Source of the DNA: Halobacteriales archaeon QS_9_70_65
GTDB lineage: Archaea > Halobacteriota > Halobacteria > Halobacteriales > Haloarculaceae
Assembly: GCA_003023535.1 (NCBI GenBank)
Contig: PXSC01000080.1
Coordinates: 1-14,242 of the forward strand
Direction: 5' to 3'
DNA: 14,242 nucleotides
The notes under the pieces were generated by a model. That model saw only the letters and a list, made by a program, of their open reading frames with translations, was not told the DNA's origin and made no database searches. Below are positions 7,462 to 13,834 of the stretch, piece after piece. The translations under genes and the position numbers were made by a program. How positions within the stretch are numbered: the stretch's first letter is position 1; every line of letters begins with the position of its first letter.

Positions 7462-7941
7462 ATGAGCAGGCTGGTCGTCACCGACGCTGGTCCGCTGATA
7501 CACCTCGAACAGGCGGATGCCCTATCTCTGCTCGAACTGACCGGGGAGGTACTGGTTCCAAAGACCGTTCTCGACGAACTCGAAGACGGCCCGACCGACA
7601 TCTCCGAACTCGAATTCTCCGTCGGAGGGGCCGATATCGACGTGGACTCCGTGTATCCACACCTCGATCCGGGAGAGACCGCCGCAATCCTGGCCTGTAC
7701 CGAACGCGACGCAATTCTCTTGACTGACGACATGGACGCGAGAGACACGGCAAACGAAGAGGGAATCGAAGTCCACGGTTCGGTGGGTGTCGTACTGTAC
7801 GGGTACGGTCAAGGGGTGCTGACCGAGGATACCGCAAAACGGACGCTCCGCGAACTGAAGCAGGATACGAGCCTCTACCTCTCGACACCGCTTATCGAGC
7901 ACGCTATAGAGTTAGTTGTATCCGGCGATGCGGGCTGGTAG
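7462..7941 (+). CDS. PIN-domain toxin, DUF3368 type (TA module 1)
   Basis: A 159-residue protein with the acidic residues of a PIN ribonuclease: D8 in VVTDAGPLIHLE, E39 in VLDELEDG, E72 in LDPGETAAILA, and D89/D90/D92 in LLTDDMDARDTA. The DAGPLI start, the PGE motif and the DDxxAR motif are those of the DUF3368 branch rather than classical VapC. The second half, VHGSVGVVLYGYGQG through the final helix, is the usual extension of that branch. It should cleave RNA when freed from its antitoxin. The reading frame is intact, ATG 7462, stop TAG 7939-7941. Repeat copy B begins 33 bp after the stop. Confidence 0.85.
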   Translation: MSRLVVTDAGPLIHLEQADALSLLELTGEVLVPKTVLDELEDGPTDISELEFSVGGADIDVDSVYPHLDPGETAAILACTERDAILLTDDMDARDTANEEGIEVHGSVGVVLYGYGQGVLTEDTAKRTLRELKQDTSLYLSTPLIEHAIELVVSGDAGW

Positions 7942-7973
7942 ATTAATCTCCGGATATGGATAGACTCCGAGTG

Positions 7974-8044
7974 GTGAGTGCCGAGGCCTCCATTTTGACG
8001 GTAAACGGTGTCTCCGAGGAGGTCTGATCGTCGCCGCGGTAGAC
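7974..8044 (+). repeat. Dispersed repeat copy B
   Basis: A 71-bp copy that lines up without gaps with copy C (8806-8876); by eye about 57 of 71 positions are identical. Weaker similarity extends about 15 bp further upstream (GATAGACTCCGAGTG against GATACTCTCGAGTC). It contains GAGGCCTC, GACGGTAAACGGTGTC and GGAGGTCTGATCGT. GGCCTCC near the left end can pair with GGAGGTC about 28 bases later, giving a possible stem-loop. It starts 33 bp after the module 1 toxin and ends 121 bp before the module 2 antitoxin. Confidence 0.8.
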
Positions 8045-8143
8045 AGGTCCCGGTCGATTCAGCCTCAGCTCGCCGCGTCGGATTGGCGGTAGTGGTCGAT
8101 CAAGAAGACAATACTCCAAACAGCAGCCGAAGATTGATCGATG

Positions 8144-8161
8144 CGTATATCCGAGTATACG
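8144..8161 (+). promoter_or_regulatory. Palindromic operator/TATA region of TA module 2
   Basis: CGTATA-TCCGAG-TATACG is a perfect 6-6-6 inverted repeat ending 4 bp before the antitoxin ATG at 8166. Its position fits a site where the antitoxin represses its own operon. TATATCC lies inside the left arm but is only about 19 bp before the ATG, so the actual TATA box may be CAATACTCC near 8109-8117 instead. Confidence 0.5.
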
Positions 8162-8165
8162 GCAC

Positions 8166-8417
8166 ATGAGCAAGTCGGTCCGTATCTCCGAGGAGTTCCA
8201 CGAGTTCGTGACGGCGCACAAGCGCGAAGACGAGACGATGGAGGAAACGCTCCGCCGGCTCATCGGGGGACCTCGTCCCGAGGACGTCGCCGGGATACTC
8301 TCGTCGGAAACGGCGACGGCCATGCAGGATCGTCTCGAAGGCGCGCACGAGACCGATGTCGAAGCGAAACACGAACTCCGGGAGCGGTTCAAGCGATCCT
8401 CGATACGTCGTTTCTGA
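8166..8417 (+). CDS. VapB-like antitoxin of TA module 2
   Basis: An 83-residue protein starting at ATG 8166: a short N-terminal DNA-binding region (SKSVRISEEFHEFVTAHKRE), then ETMEETLRRLIGG and an acidic toxin-binding C-terminus (HETDVEAKHELRERFK). It resembles the small haloarchaeal antitoxins found upstream of VapC. The last residues, SSIRRF, look like read-through. If three bases (ATG) were restored at about 8396, this frame would end at RFKR with a TGA overlapping the toxin ATG, the standard arrangement of these pairs. It is likely autoregulated through the inverted repeat at 8144-8161. Confidence 0.7.
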   Translation: MSKSVRISEEFHEFVTAHKREDETMEETLRRLIGGPRPEDVAGILSSETATAMQDRLEGAHETDVEAKHELRERFKRSSIRRF

Positions 8418-8785
8418 TCGACCTCTTCGACGGTCGCGAGGGTGCCTTCGAGAGAGGCATCGAACTCTCGGAGACGAACACCGTCCAGCGGGTTCCGTCA
8501 CCGGTCGTCGTGGAGCTCTCGTACGGTGTCGAGTTCGGCGACGAGGACGAACGGAGGAACGTCGGGAACGCGCTTCAGATGTACCCGGTCGTCGAACAGG
8601 ACGAGACGATCGCTCACCGCGCCGGACAGCTTCTCGCACGGGCGGACCAGCGAGCCGACGGCGAAAGCGGCATCGACGAGGTCGATCCGATGGTTGCGGC
8701 AGTTTCCGACGTCTACGACGAACCCGTCCTCACCGACAACGTCGAGGACTTCACCGCGCTCGGAGTCGACGTCGAAACGTACTGA
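8396..8785 (+). pseudogene. vapC: VapC PIN-domain toxin of TA module 2, start codon missing
   Basis: The conserved toxin frame begins ILDTSFLIDLFDG at 8396 and runs to TGA 8783-8785, about 129 residues. All PIN acidic positions are visible: the Asp of ILDTSFLID, the Glu of VVVELSYG, the Asp of EVDPMVAAVS and the Asp of LTDNVEDF. In front of ILDT, where VapC proteins have a Met, the codon is GCG; no ATG, GTG or TTG occurs in frame close upstream, and the next upstream in-frame ATG (8141) lies before the antitoxin start. The frame overlaps the antitoxin end by 22 bp. So the ribonuclease domain looks intact but has no normal way to be translated, unless by a non-AUG start such as ATC 8396 or by frameshifting from the antitoxin. 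Confidence 0.75.
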
Positions 8786-8805
8786 GACATCGATACTCTC
8801 GAGTC

Positions 8806-8876
8806 GTGAGTGCGGAGGCCTCCGTTTCGACGGCCAACGGCGTCTCTGCGGTGGTCTGATCGTTGCCACGATAGGT
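8806..8876 (+). repeat. Dispersed repeat copy C
   Basis: Third copy, gap-free against copy B, starting 21 bp after the module 2 toxin stop. It contains the 12-bp palindrome CGGAGGCCTCCG (8813-8824), then GACGGCCAACGGCGTC and GGTCTGATCGTTGCC. As in copy B, a forward frame reads VSAEAS-x-x-T-x-NGVS and stops at the same TGA. On the opposite strand the copies B and C both read ETP-x-x-V-x-x-EASALTTR without a stop. Confidence 0.8.
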
Positions 8877-9149
8877 GCAGATTCTGGCCGGGGCCTGCCG
8901 AGCGAGCAGAGCGTGAGGCCGTCGAGGAGGATGTCGACGGGCCTGAACGCATCCTGTATCACTCGCGCGGACGAGCTGGCGATACGACTTCTGAGGCGGG
9001 CTACTGGGGCTCGGCGATGCCGCTCGACGGCTTGCACGAAACATTGGCCGACGACCTATCGGCTCCCGGAACGGGAGCCCCGGCGCGGCCGGAGGCGCCA
9101 GGCGAGCACCCGCTTCGGCTCGTAGGGAGACACGAACGGGCGGCGGCAC
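8877..9149. other. Gene-free tail of the TA island, possible TA remnant
   Basis: No intact gene. A plus-strand frame at about 8899-8931 reads AERAEREAVEEDV, close to AAREAVEEDV in the module 1 antitoxin C-terminus, and continues to TSEAGYW at about 8993, loosely like the SGDAGW end of the module 1 toxin. This could be the two ends of a third, mostly deleted TA pair directly after repeat C, but the match is short. The right end lies downstream of the leftward permease stop at 9150. Confidence 0.3.
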
Positions 9150-9959
9150 TCAGGTGTCCGTCGCGAACCGCTCGAGGCCGGCGACCGCGGCGCCGACGAC
9201 CACCGCGACGACGACGGCGGCCACCAGCAGCGTCGAGACGACGCTCACGACGGGGTCGAGGCTGCCGCGCAGGGAGTTCCACGCCAGCACCGGCACCGTG
9301 CGGGTGTCCGGCCCGGAGACGAACAGCGTCATGATGAACTCCTGGAGGCTGCCGAGATCGAGCGCCGCCTCGCGCAGCCGGGGGTCGAACCGCGACAGCG
9401 CCGCCCGGACGACCGAAAACGCGAGCGGCGTCGCCCACAGCGAGTGCGCCGCGACGACGGCCGTGTACGTCTGCTGGAGGTCGAACTCCCCGAGAAAGAC
9501 CAGAAGCGAACTGCCGAGGACGACGCCGGGAACCAGAAGCGGCAGCACCGCCAGCCCGAGAACGGCCGCCTCGCGACCGCCGCCGAGATCGCTCACGCCG
9601 AGGGCCGCCATCGTCCCGGCGACCGTCGCCAGCACCGTCGTCCCGCCGGCCGCGACGAGGCTGTTCAGCGCCGCCCGCCGCCACCGGGTACTGCCGAGGA
9701 ACTCCCCGTACCACCGCAGCGACAGCCCCTCCGGCGGGAACGTTAGCGACCCCGTCTCGGCGAACGACGTCGCCACGACCACGGCAATGGGCGCCAGCAG
9801 GAACGCGAAGACGGCGCCGACGCCGGCGCGGAACAGCCACCGGCCGACGGCGGCGCCGCTCAGCCGGCGGCCGGCCGCCGCCGGTGCCTCGCCGGTCCCA
9901 GTCCCGGTCCCGCCGTCGGTTTCGGTCCCGCCGTCGGTTCGCGGGCCCGACTCAGACAT
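9150..9959 (-). CDS. ABC importer permease 2 (PotC-like), internal in-frame deletion
   Basis: A 269-residue membrane protein of the binding-protein-dependent permease family, last gene of the four-gene importer operon. After a Gly/Thr-rich N-terminus there are membrane helices at about 45-66, 98-121, 131-157 and 166-184, and a last one at 236-261. The EAA motif begins normally (REAALDLG, residues 196-203) but is followed at once by SLQEFIMTLFVSGPDTRTVPV. In PotC-type permeases about 29 residues lie between these points, holding the rest of the EAA loop (I-x-LP) and most of the fifth helix. Their absence, at about 9347-9355, would remove contact with the ATPase and change topology. The frame is kept. 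Its ATG (9959) overlaps permease 1 by 8 bp. Confidence 0.85.
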   Translation of the reverse strand: MSESGPRTDGGTETDGGTGTGTGEAPAAAGRRLSGAAVGRWLFRAGVGAVFAFLLAPIAVVVATSFAETGSLTFPPEGLSLRWYGEFLGSTRWRRAALNSLVAAGGTTVLATVAGTMAALGVSDLGGGREAAVLGLAVLPLLVPGVVLGSSLLVFLGEFDLQQTYTAVVAAHSLWATPLAFSVVRAALSRFDPRLREAALDLGSLQEFIMTLFVSGPDTRTVPVLAWNSLRGSLDPVVSVVSTLLVAAVVVAVVVGAAVAGLERFATDT

Positions 9960-10863
9960 CGTTCCCTCCGTTGCGGCGGCGCAGCCCGTAGAGTCCGGCC
10001 GCGAGCACGGCGAGGACGACCGCCGTCAGTACGATCGAGAGGGCGGCCGCGACCGGGTACTTGAACTCCGAGAGCCGGTGTTGGACCACCACGGCGACGG
10101 TCTTCTCCGACGCCGAGCCGAGCAGCGACGGTGCGGCGAAGGCGCCGGCGCTCCAGGCGAAGGCGATGACGCCGCCGACGGCCATCCCCGGGACGGCGTG
10201 CGGCAGAACTACCTCGCGGGCCGCCCGGGCCGGCGTCGCCCCGAGGTCGTTTGCGGCCTCGACGAGGTGCTCGTCGAGGCTCGTCAGCACCGAATACACC
10301 GACAGTACCGTGTACGGTAGCACGACGTACAGCTGTCCGATCATCAGTCCGACTTTGTTGTTGATCAGCCGCAGCGGCGTCCCGACCAGCCCCGACCCTA
10401 CCAGCGCGTCGTTGACGACGCCGTTCGGCGAGAAGACGACGAGCGCGGCGAACAGCTTCACTACCAGCGTCGTGAACATCGACATCACGACGCCGGCCAA
10501 AAGCACCGTCCGGACGGCTCCCGAGGCCCGCCAGGCGGCGTAGGCGTAGACCGTCCCGAGTCCGACCGCCAGTAGCGTCGCGACGACGGCGAACTGCACG
10601 GTGAAGACGAACACCTGCCGCAGCAGCGACGACTCCAGCAGGGACAGGTAACCCTCGACCGACCACGTCCCCCGGACCAGCGCCTGCCCCGTCGACCCCT
10701 TCGAGAGGCTCACCCGCAGCAGATAGCCCATCGGGACGACGAACGCCAACAGATCGAACAGCACCAGCGGCGCCAACAGGAGCCGCGTCCGCGTGACCGC
10801 CGGCGGCGACGGTAGCGCGGGTCTCGAGGATCGGCCCTCCTCGACCGCGTCGGCGTCGCTCAC
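9952..10863 (-). CDS. ABC importer permease 1 (PotB-like)
   Basis: A 303-residue permease starting at GTG 10863, chosen because GTGA there overlaps the ATPase stop by 4 bp and gives MSDADAVEEG; longer in-frame starts would run into the ATPase gene. It has six predicted helices (about 27-47, 85-110, 118-145, 172-194, 225-247, 270-292) and a complete EAA loop, EAANDLGATPARAAREVVLP at 202-221, which docks on the ATPase. It forms the membrane channel with permease 2. The family covers polyamine, iron and related importers; the substrate cannot be fixed from sequence. Confidence 0.9.
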   Translation of the reverse strand: MSDADAVEEGRSSRPALPSPPAVTRTRLLLAPLVLFDLLAFVVPMGYLLRVSLSKGSTGQALVRGTWSVEGYLSLLESSLLRQVFVFTVQFAVVATLLAVGLGTVYAYAAWRASGAVRTVLLAGVVMSMFTTLVVKLFAALVVFSPNGVVNDALVGSGLVGTPLRLINNKVGLMIGQLYVVLPYTVLSVYSVLTSLDEHLVEAANDLGATPARAAREVVLPHAVPGMAVGGVIAFAWSAGAFAAPSLLGSASEKTVAVVVQHRLSEFKYPVAAALSIVLTAVVLAVLAAGLYGLRRRNGGNDV

Positions 10864-12005
10864 AGCCGGACCCGGGCGCCGTCGGGCCCGAAGTAGTAGG
10901 CGTCGGTCACGTCCCACGACAGCCGCGCCGCGTCGCCCGCCGCCAGGTCGGGCGCGTCGGTCACCGGCCGCTCGACGAACAGCTCCGCGCCGTCGCCGAC
11001 GGCCACGTGATGCCGGACGTTCGACCCGCGGTAGACGACCTCCGAGACGGTCCCGGCGAGAATCGCGCGGCCGTCGGCGTGCCCGGTGACGTCCGGCTCC
11101 GACGCCGCACCGCCGTCGGTGCTCGCGGCCGCCCCACCGGCCGCCGGCGCGAGGTCGACGACCTCCGGCCGGACTGACGCCGTCACGTCGTCGCCGACGG
11201 CGAGGTCGTCGCCGGCCGGAACCGGAGCCCGGAGCCCCGCGGTCGGGAACTCGACGGCGCCGGCGTCGGTGACCACCTCACCCGACAGGAAGTTGGTGCT
11301 GCCGAGAAACGCCTCGACGAACCGGTCGACGGGGTCGTCGTACACCGTCTTCGGGGCACCGACCTGGACCAACTCGCCGTCGTTCATGATCCCGATGCGG
11401 TCGGCGAGGGTGAACGCTTCCTCCTGGTCGTGGGTGACGTACAGCATCGGCGTCTCCAGCCGCTCTTGGATCTCCTTTATCTCCAGCTGCATCGTCTCCC
11501 GGAGCCGCTTGTCGAGGTTCGACAGCGGTTCGTCCAGCAGCAGAACCTCGGGGTCGACGGCCAGCGACCGCGCCAGGGCGACGCGCTGTTTCTGGCCGCC
11601 GGACAGCTCCCCCGGGGGGTCGTCGGCGTGGTCGGTCATCTCGACGGTCGCCAGCTGCTCGCGGGCCCGCTCCCGCCGCCGCTCGGCCGGGACGCCGGCC
11701 ATCTTCAACCCGAAGGCGACGTTCTCGACGACGGTCTTGTTCGGAAACAGCGCCCAGTCCTGAAACACCGTCGCACAGCCGCGGTCATACGGGGCGAGAC
11801 CGGTCACGTCCCGGCCGTCGAGGACGACCCGGCCGGCGGCCGGCGACTCGAAGCCGGCGACCGCCCGCAGGGTCGTCGTCTTGCCGCAGCCGGACGGCCC
11901 GAGCAAACAGAACAGCTCCCCGTCCCGGACCGACAGCGACAGCTCCTCGACGGCCGTCACGTCGCCGTACTCGACACGGACATCGTCCAGTTCGACGACG
12001 CTCAT
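10860..12005 (-). CDS. ABC importer ATPase (PotA-like, with TOBE domain)
   Basis: A 381-residue ATPase starting at ATG 12005 (MSVVELDDVRVEYG); frames further upstream are arginine-rich and not credible. Motifs: Walker A GPSGCGKT at 36-43, Q82 in VFQDWALFPN, signature LSGGQ at 134-138, Walker B VLLLDEP with D158 and E159, D-loop SNLD, and H192 in YVTHDQEEA. The C-terminal third, about 230-381, is a TOBE-type regulatory region that carries an Ala/Gly-rich spacer and ends in DVTDAYYFGPDG. It energises import by the two downstream permeases. It is followed by permease 1 with a 4-bp overlap and preceded by a 227-bp gap from the binding-protein gene. Confidence 0.95.
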   Translation of the reverse strand: MSVVELDDVRVEYGDVTAVEELSLSVRDGELFCLLGPSGCGKTTTLRAVAGFESPAAGRVVLDGRDVTGLAPYDRGCATVFQDWALFPNKTVVENVAFGLKMAGVPAERRRERAREQLATVEMTDHADDPPGELSGGQKQRVALARSLAVDPEVLLLDEPLSNLDKRLRETMQLEIKEIQERLETPMLYVTHDQEEAFTLADRIGIMNDGELVQVGAPKTVYDDPVDRFVEAFLGSTNFLSGEVVTDAGAVEFPTAGLRAPVPAGDDLAVGDDVTASVRPEVVDLAPAAGGAAASTDGGAASEPDVTGHADGRAILAGTVSEVVYRGSNVRHHVAVGDGAELFVERPVTDAPDLAAGDAARLSWDVTDAYYFGPDGARVRL

Positions 12006-12232
12006 GCTGCCGTCCCTCCCCGTCGAGAAGCGTTTCGGGCACCGGCTCGGCTCGTCGGTCCGGTCCGGCGCCCGGCGTGTGACCGTCCGTTCCGACACAG
12101 CGCCGGCTCGTGTCGGGGGAGGGGCTGTCGTGATATGCCCGAGGTCCGTCCCCGGACGGCGTCCGTGTTGTCAGTGAGCATCGTATCAGGTCTCGGCTCC
12201 GGCCGTGCGTGGTCGTGGCTGTTGTCGGATCG
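12006..12232. other. Gap inside the importer operon, with an inverted repeat
   Basis: It separates the binding-protein gene from the ATPase. It holds a perfect inverted repeat, CCGTCC-CC-GGACGG (12146-12159), about 75 bp after the binding-protein stop, and a TATA-like GGGCATATCACG on the minus strand (complement of 12128-12139). A hairpin or terminator followed by a second promoter would allow the binding protein to be made in excess, but neither is proven. No gene seen. Confidence 0.35.
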
Positions 12233-13402
12233 TTACGACTGAGACCGGCTCTGGAACTCCTCGAACCGTTCGTCGATGTCGGGCGCCGCCTCGGCGATCC
12301 GGTAGTACGTCTTGAAGACGACCTCGTCGTCGATCTCGTCGTTTTCGATCGGCACCTCCGCGGCGGTCCGGTCGGGGTGGTCGACGCTCTCGTTGGCCAT
12401 GCCGAGGTTGAACGCCTCGGCGTAGGCCGTCTGGACCTCCTCGTCCAGCAGGAAGTTGATGAACTCCTCGGCCTGCTGGCGGCTGCTGGTACCGCGCGCC
12501 ACCTGGTAGTGGTCGACGTACCCGAGCGTCCGGTCGGGGACGTGCACGCCGATGTTCATCTCCGAGGTCTCGTCGGCCTTCGCCACCGAGTACGCGTAGA
12601 AGTACTGGCCGGCGTTGGCGACGCCCTGCTCGATTGCCGTCCACATGTCCTGCGCTCCCTGGTAGAACTTCGCCACCGGCATCTCGCCCATCGTCTCGAA
12701 GATCGCGTCGATGTCGCGGTCGTCCTGCGAGTACAGCTCTCCGGCTCCGGGCGTCTCGTCGGCGACGATCGCCGCCATGATCATCGAGTTGAGGAAGTAC
12801 GTCGCCGGCAGCGCGAACTTCTCCGGTGTACCCTCCGTGACCAGGTCCTCCCAGGCCCCCGGCTCGGCCGCGACGGCGTCCTCGTCGTAGGCGTAGCCCA
12901 TGACCCCGTAATCGACGGGTACGCTGCTGTCGCTCCGCGTGATGTCGAGCAGCGCCGGCTTGACTGCCTCGATGTTCGGGACGTTTCCCTCGCGAATCGG
13001 CTCCCAGAGGCCGTCCTGTTCGCCGAGGTAGTGATCGCGAACGCTCGCGATGGTCAGGTCGAACGGCGGGTCGTCCGACGGCGACTGACGGAGCTGCCCG
13101 AGGATGTTCGTCCAGCTGCCGACGACCTCGAGGTCGTTGCCCGTCCGCTCTTCGTACATCGGCTTGATCGTCTCCCGGAAGATGCCCTCGTTGGCGCCGC
13201 TCCACGTCGAGACCGTCAGCGGGCCGCCGTCGCCGCCGCCGACACAGCCGGCGGCCGCCAGGGTCGCCGCCATCCCGCCGGCCGCCAGGAACTCGCGACG
13301 ACCCACCCGACCCGCGCCGTCGCGCCCGAGACTGCCGGTCGCCCCGTCGTGGCCGCCGGTCCTCGCCTGCCTCTCGTCGAACGTACCGCCCTCGGACCTC
13401 AT
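12233..13402 (-). CDS. Tat-exported substrate-binding lipoprotein of the importer
   Basis: A 389-residue protein starting at ATG 13402. The long hydrophilic N-region leads to a twin-arginine motif GRREFLA (R35-R36), a hydrophobic stretch AAGGMAATLAAA, and a lipobox ending in C53, so it should be folded in the cytoplasm, exported by Tat and anchored by lipid outside the membrane, the usual haloarchaeal way. The mature part reads as a family 1 extracellular solute-binding protein of the PotD/iron type (LTVSTWSGANEGIFRET, FDLTIASVRDHYL, VPVDYGVMGYAYDE, QQAEEFINFLLDEEVQ). First gene of the importer operon. The substrate is probably a polyamine or other small cation or complex; sequence alone does not decide. 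Confidence 0.88.
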   Translation of the reverse strand: MRSEGGTFDERQARTGGHDGATGSLGRDGAGRVGRREFLAAGGMAATLAAAGCVGGGDGGPLTVSTWSGANEGIFRETIKPMYEERTGNDLEVVGSWTNILGQLRQSPSDDPPFDLTIASVRDHYLGEQDGLWEPIREGNVPNIEAVKPALLDITRSDSSVPVDYGVMGYAYDEDAVAAEPGAWEDLVTEGTPEKFALPATYFLNSMIMAAIVADETPGAGELYSQDDRDIDAIFETMGEMPVAKFYQGAQDMWTAIEQGVANAGQYFYAYSVAKADETSEMNIGVHVPDRTLGYVDHYQVARGTSSRQQAEEFINFLLDEEVQTAYAEAFNLGMANESVDHPDRTAAEVPIENDEIDDEVVFKTYYRIAEAAPDIDERFEEFQSRSQS

Positions 13403-13424
13403 TACCGTTCTACACGCGCGCGCG

Positions 13425-13432
13425 GCAATTAA
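13425..13432 (-). promoter_or_regulatory. TATA box of the importer operon
   Basis: CTTAATTG on the minus strand is centred about 27 bp before the ATG of the binding-protein gene, implying a leaderless operon message. An alternating CG run (13415-13424) lies between the box and the start. Confidence 0.5.
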
Positions 13433-13600
13433 GTGACACGAATACGGAACGGCGCCGGCGTTCGGGGCGTGGCGACCCCTATCAAGTCCGCCACGTCGGT
13501 TACCGGGCCGTGTGCGGTCGGCGGGACCGTCGCCGCGTCGCGTAGATGTACGCGTGGATACGTTCGCGTGATATGCGCTCCGTCGACCATGTACTCAACC

Positions 13601-13833
13601 ATGAGTCCGTCTGAGCGCGCCGGCGAGCGTGGACCCGATCGACCCCGACGACGCCGGGAGCGAGCGCGGCCACTGGACACCGATGTACCGATACGGCGGA
13701 CGTCCTCGCCGGACTCGGCGCGGCGACGGGCGCCGTCGTCGCGGCCGGCACGGTCCGCGACGGCGGCACCGACGCCGACGTCGCCGGCGACCTCACCGGC
13801 GGCGCCCAGCGAGGGCTGAACGTCCGCCGCTGA
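13601..13833 (+). pseudogene. Small hypothetical protein with one or two frameshifts
   Basis: The best reading joins frames: ATG 13601 gives MSPSERA; the frame from about 13620 gives ASVDPIDPDDAGSERGHW then TPMYRYG; and from about 13698 a third segment gives ADVLAGLGAATGAVVAAGTV, then RDGGTDADVAGDLTGGAQRG to TGA 13831-13833. An extra G in GGCGGAC at about 13693-13699 explains the second break; one extra base near 13619 would explain the first, unless the gene really starts at GTG 13629. The last part has a hydrophobic helix (VLAGLGAATGAVVAAG), possibly a membrane segment. Family not recognised. The frameshifted alternative is arginine-rich and unlikely. Confidence 0.5.
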
Positions 13834-13834
13834 G

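Noticed and set aside
7031..8876. CRISPR-like reading of the three repeats
   Set aside because: The units are about 71 bp, diverged by about 20 percent and separated by 760-870 bp of genes, not by short spacers.
4150..13402. Functional link between the polyamine-type importer and deoxyhypusine synthase
   Set aside because: The genes are more than 4 kb apart, on opposite strands, with an accessory island between; the importer substrate is not established.
13433..13819. 128-codon plus-strand frame upstream of the small broken gene
   Set aside because: Arg/Pro/Ser-rich composition in its second half; the acidic segments lie in neighbouring frames.
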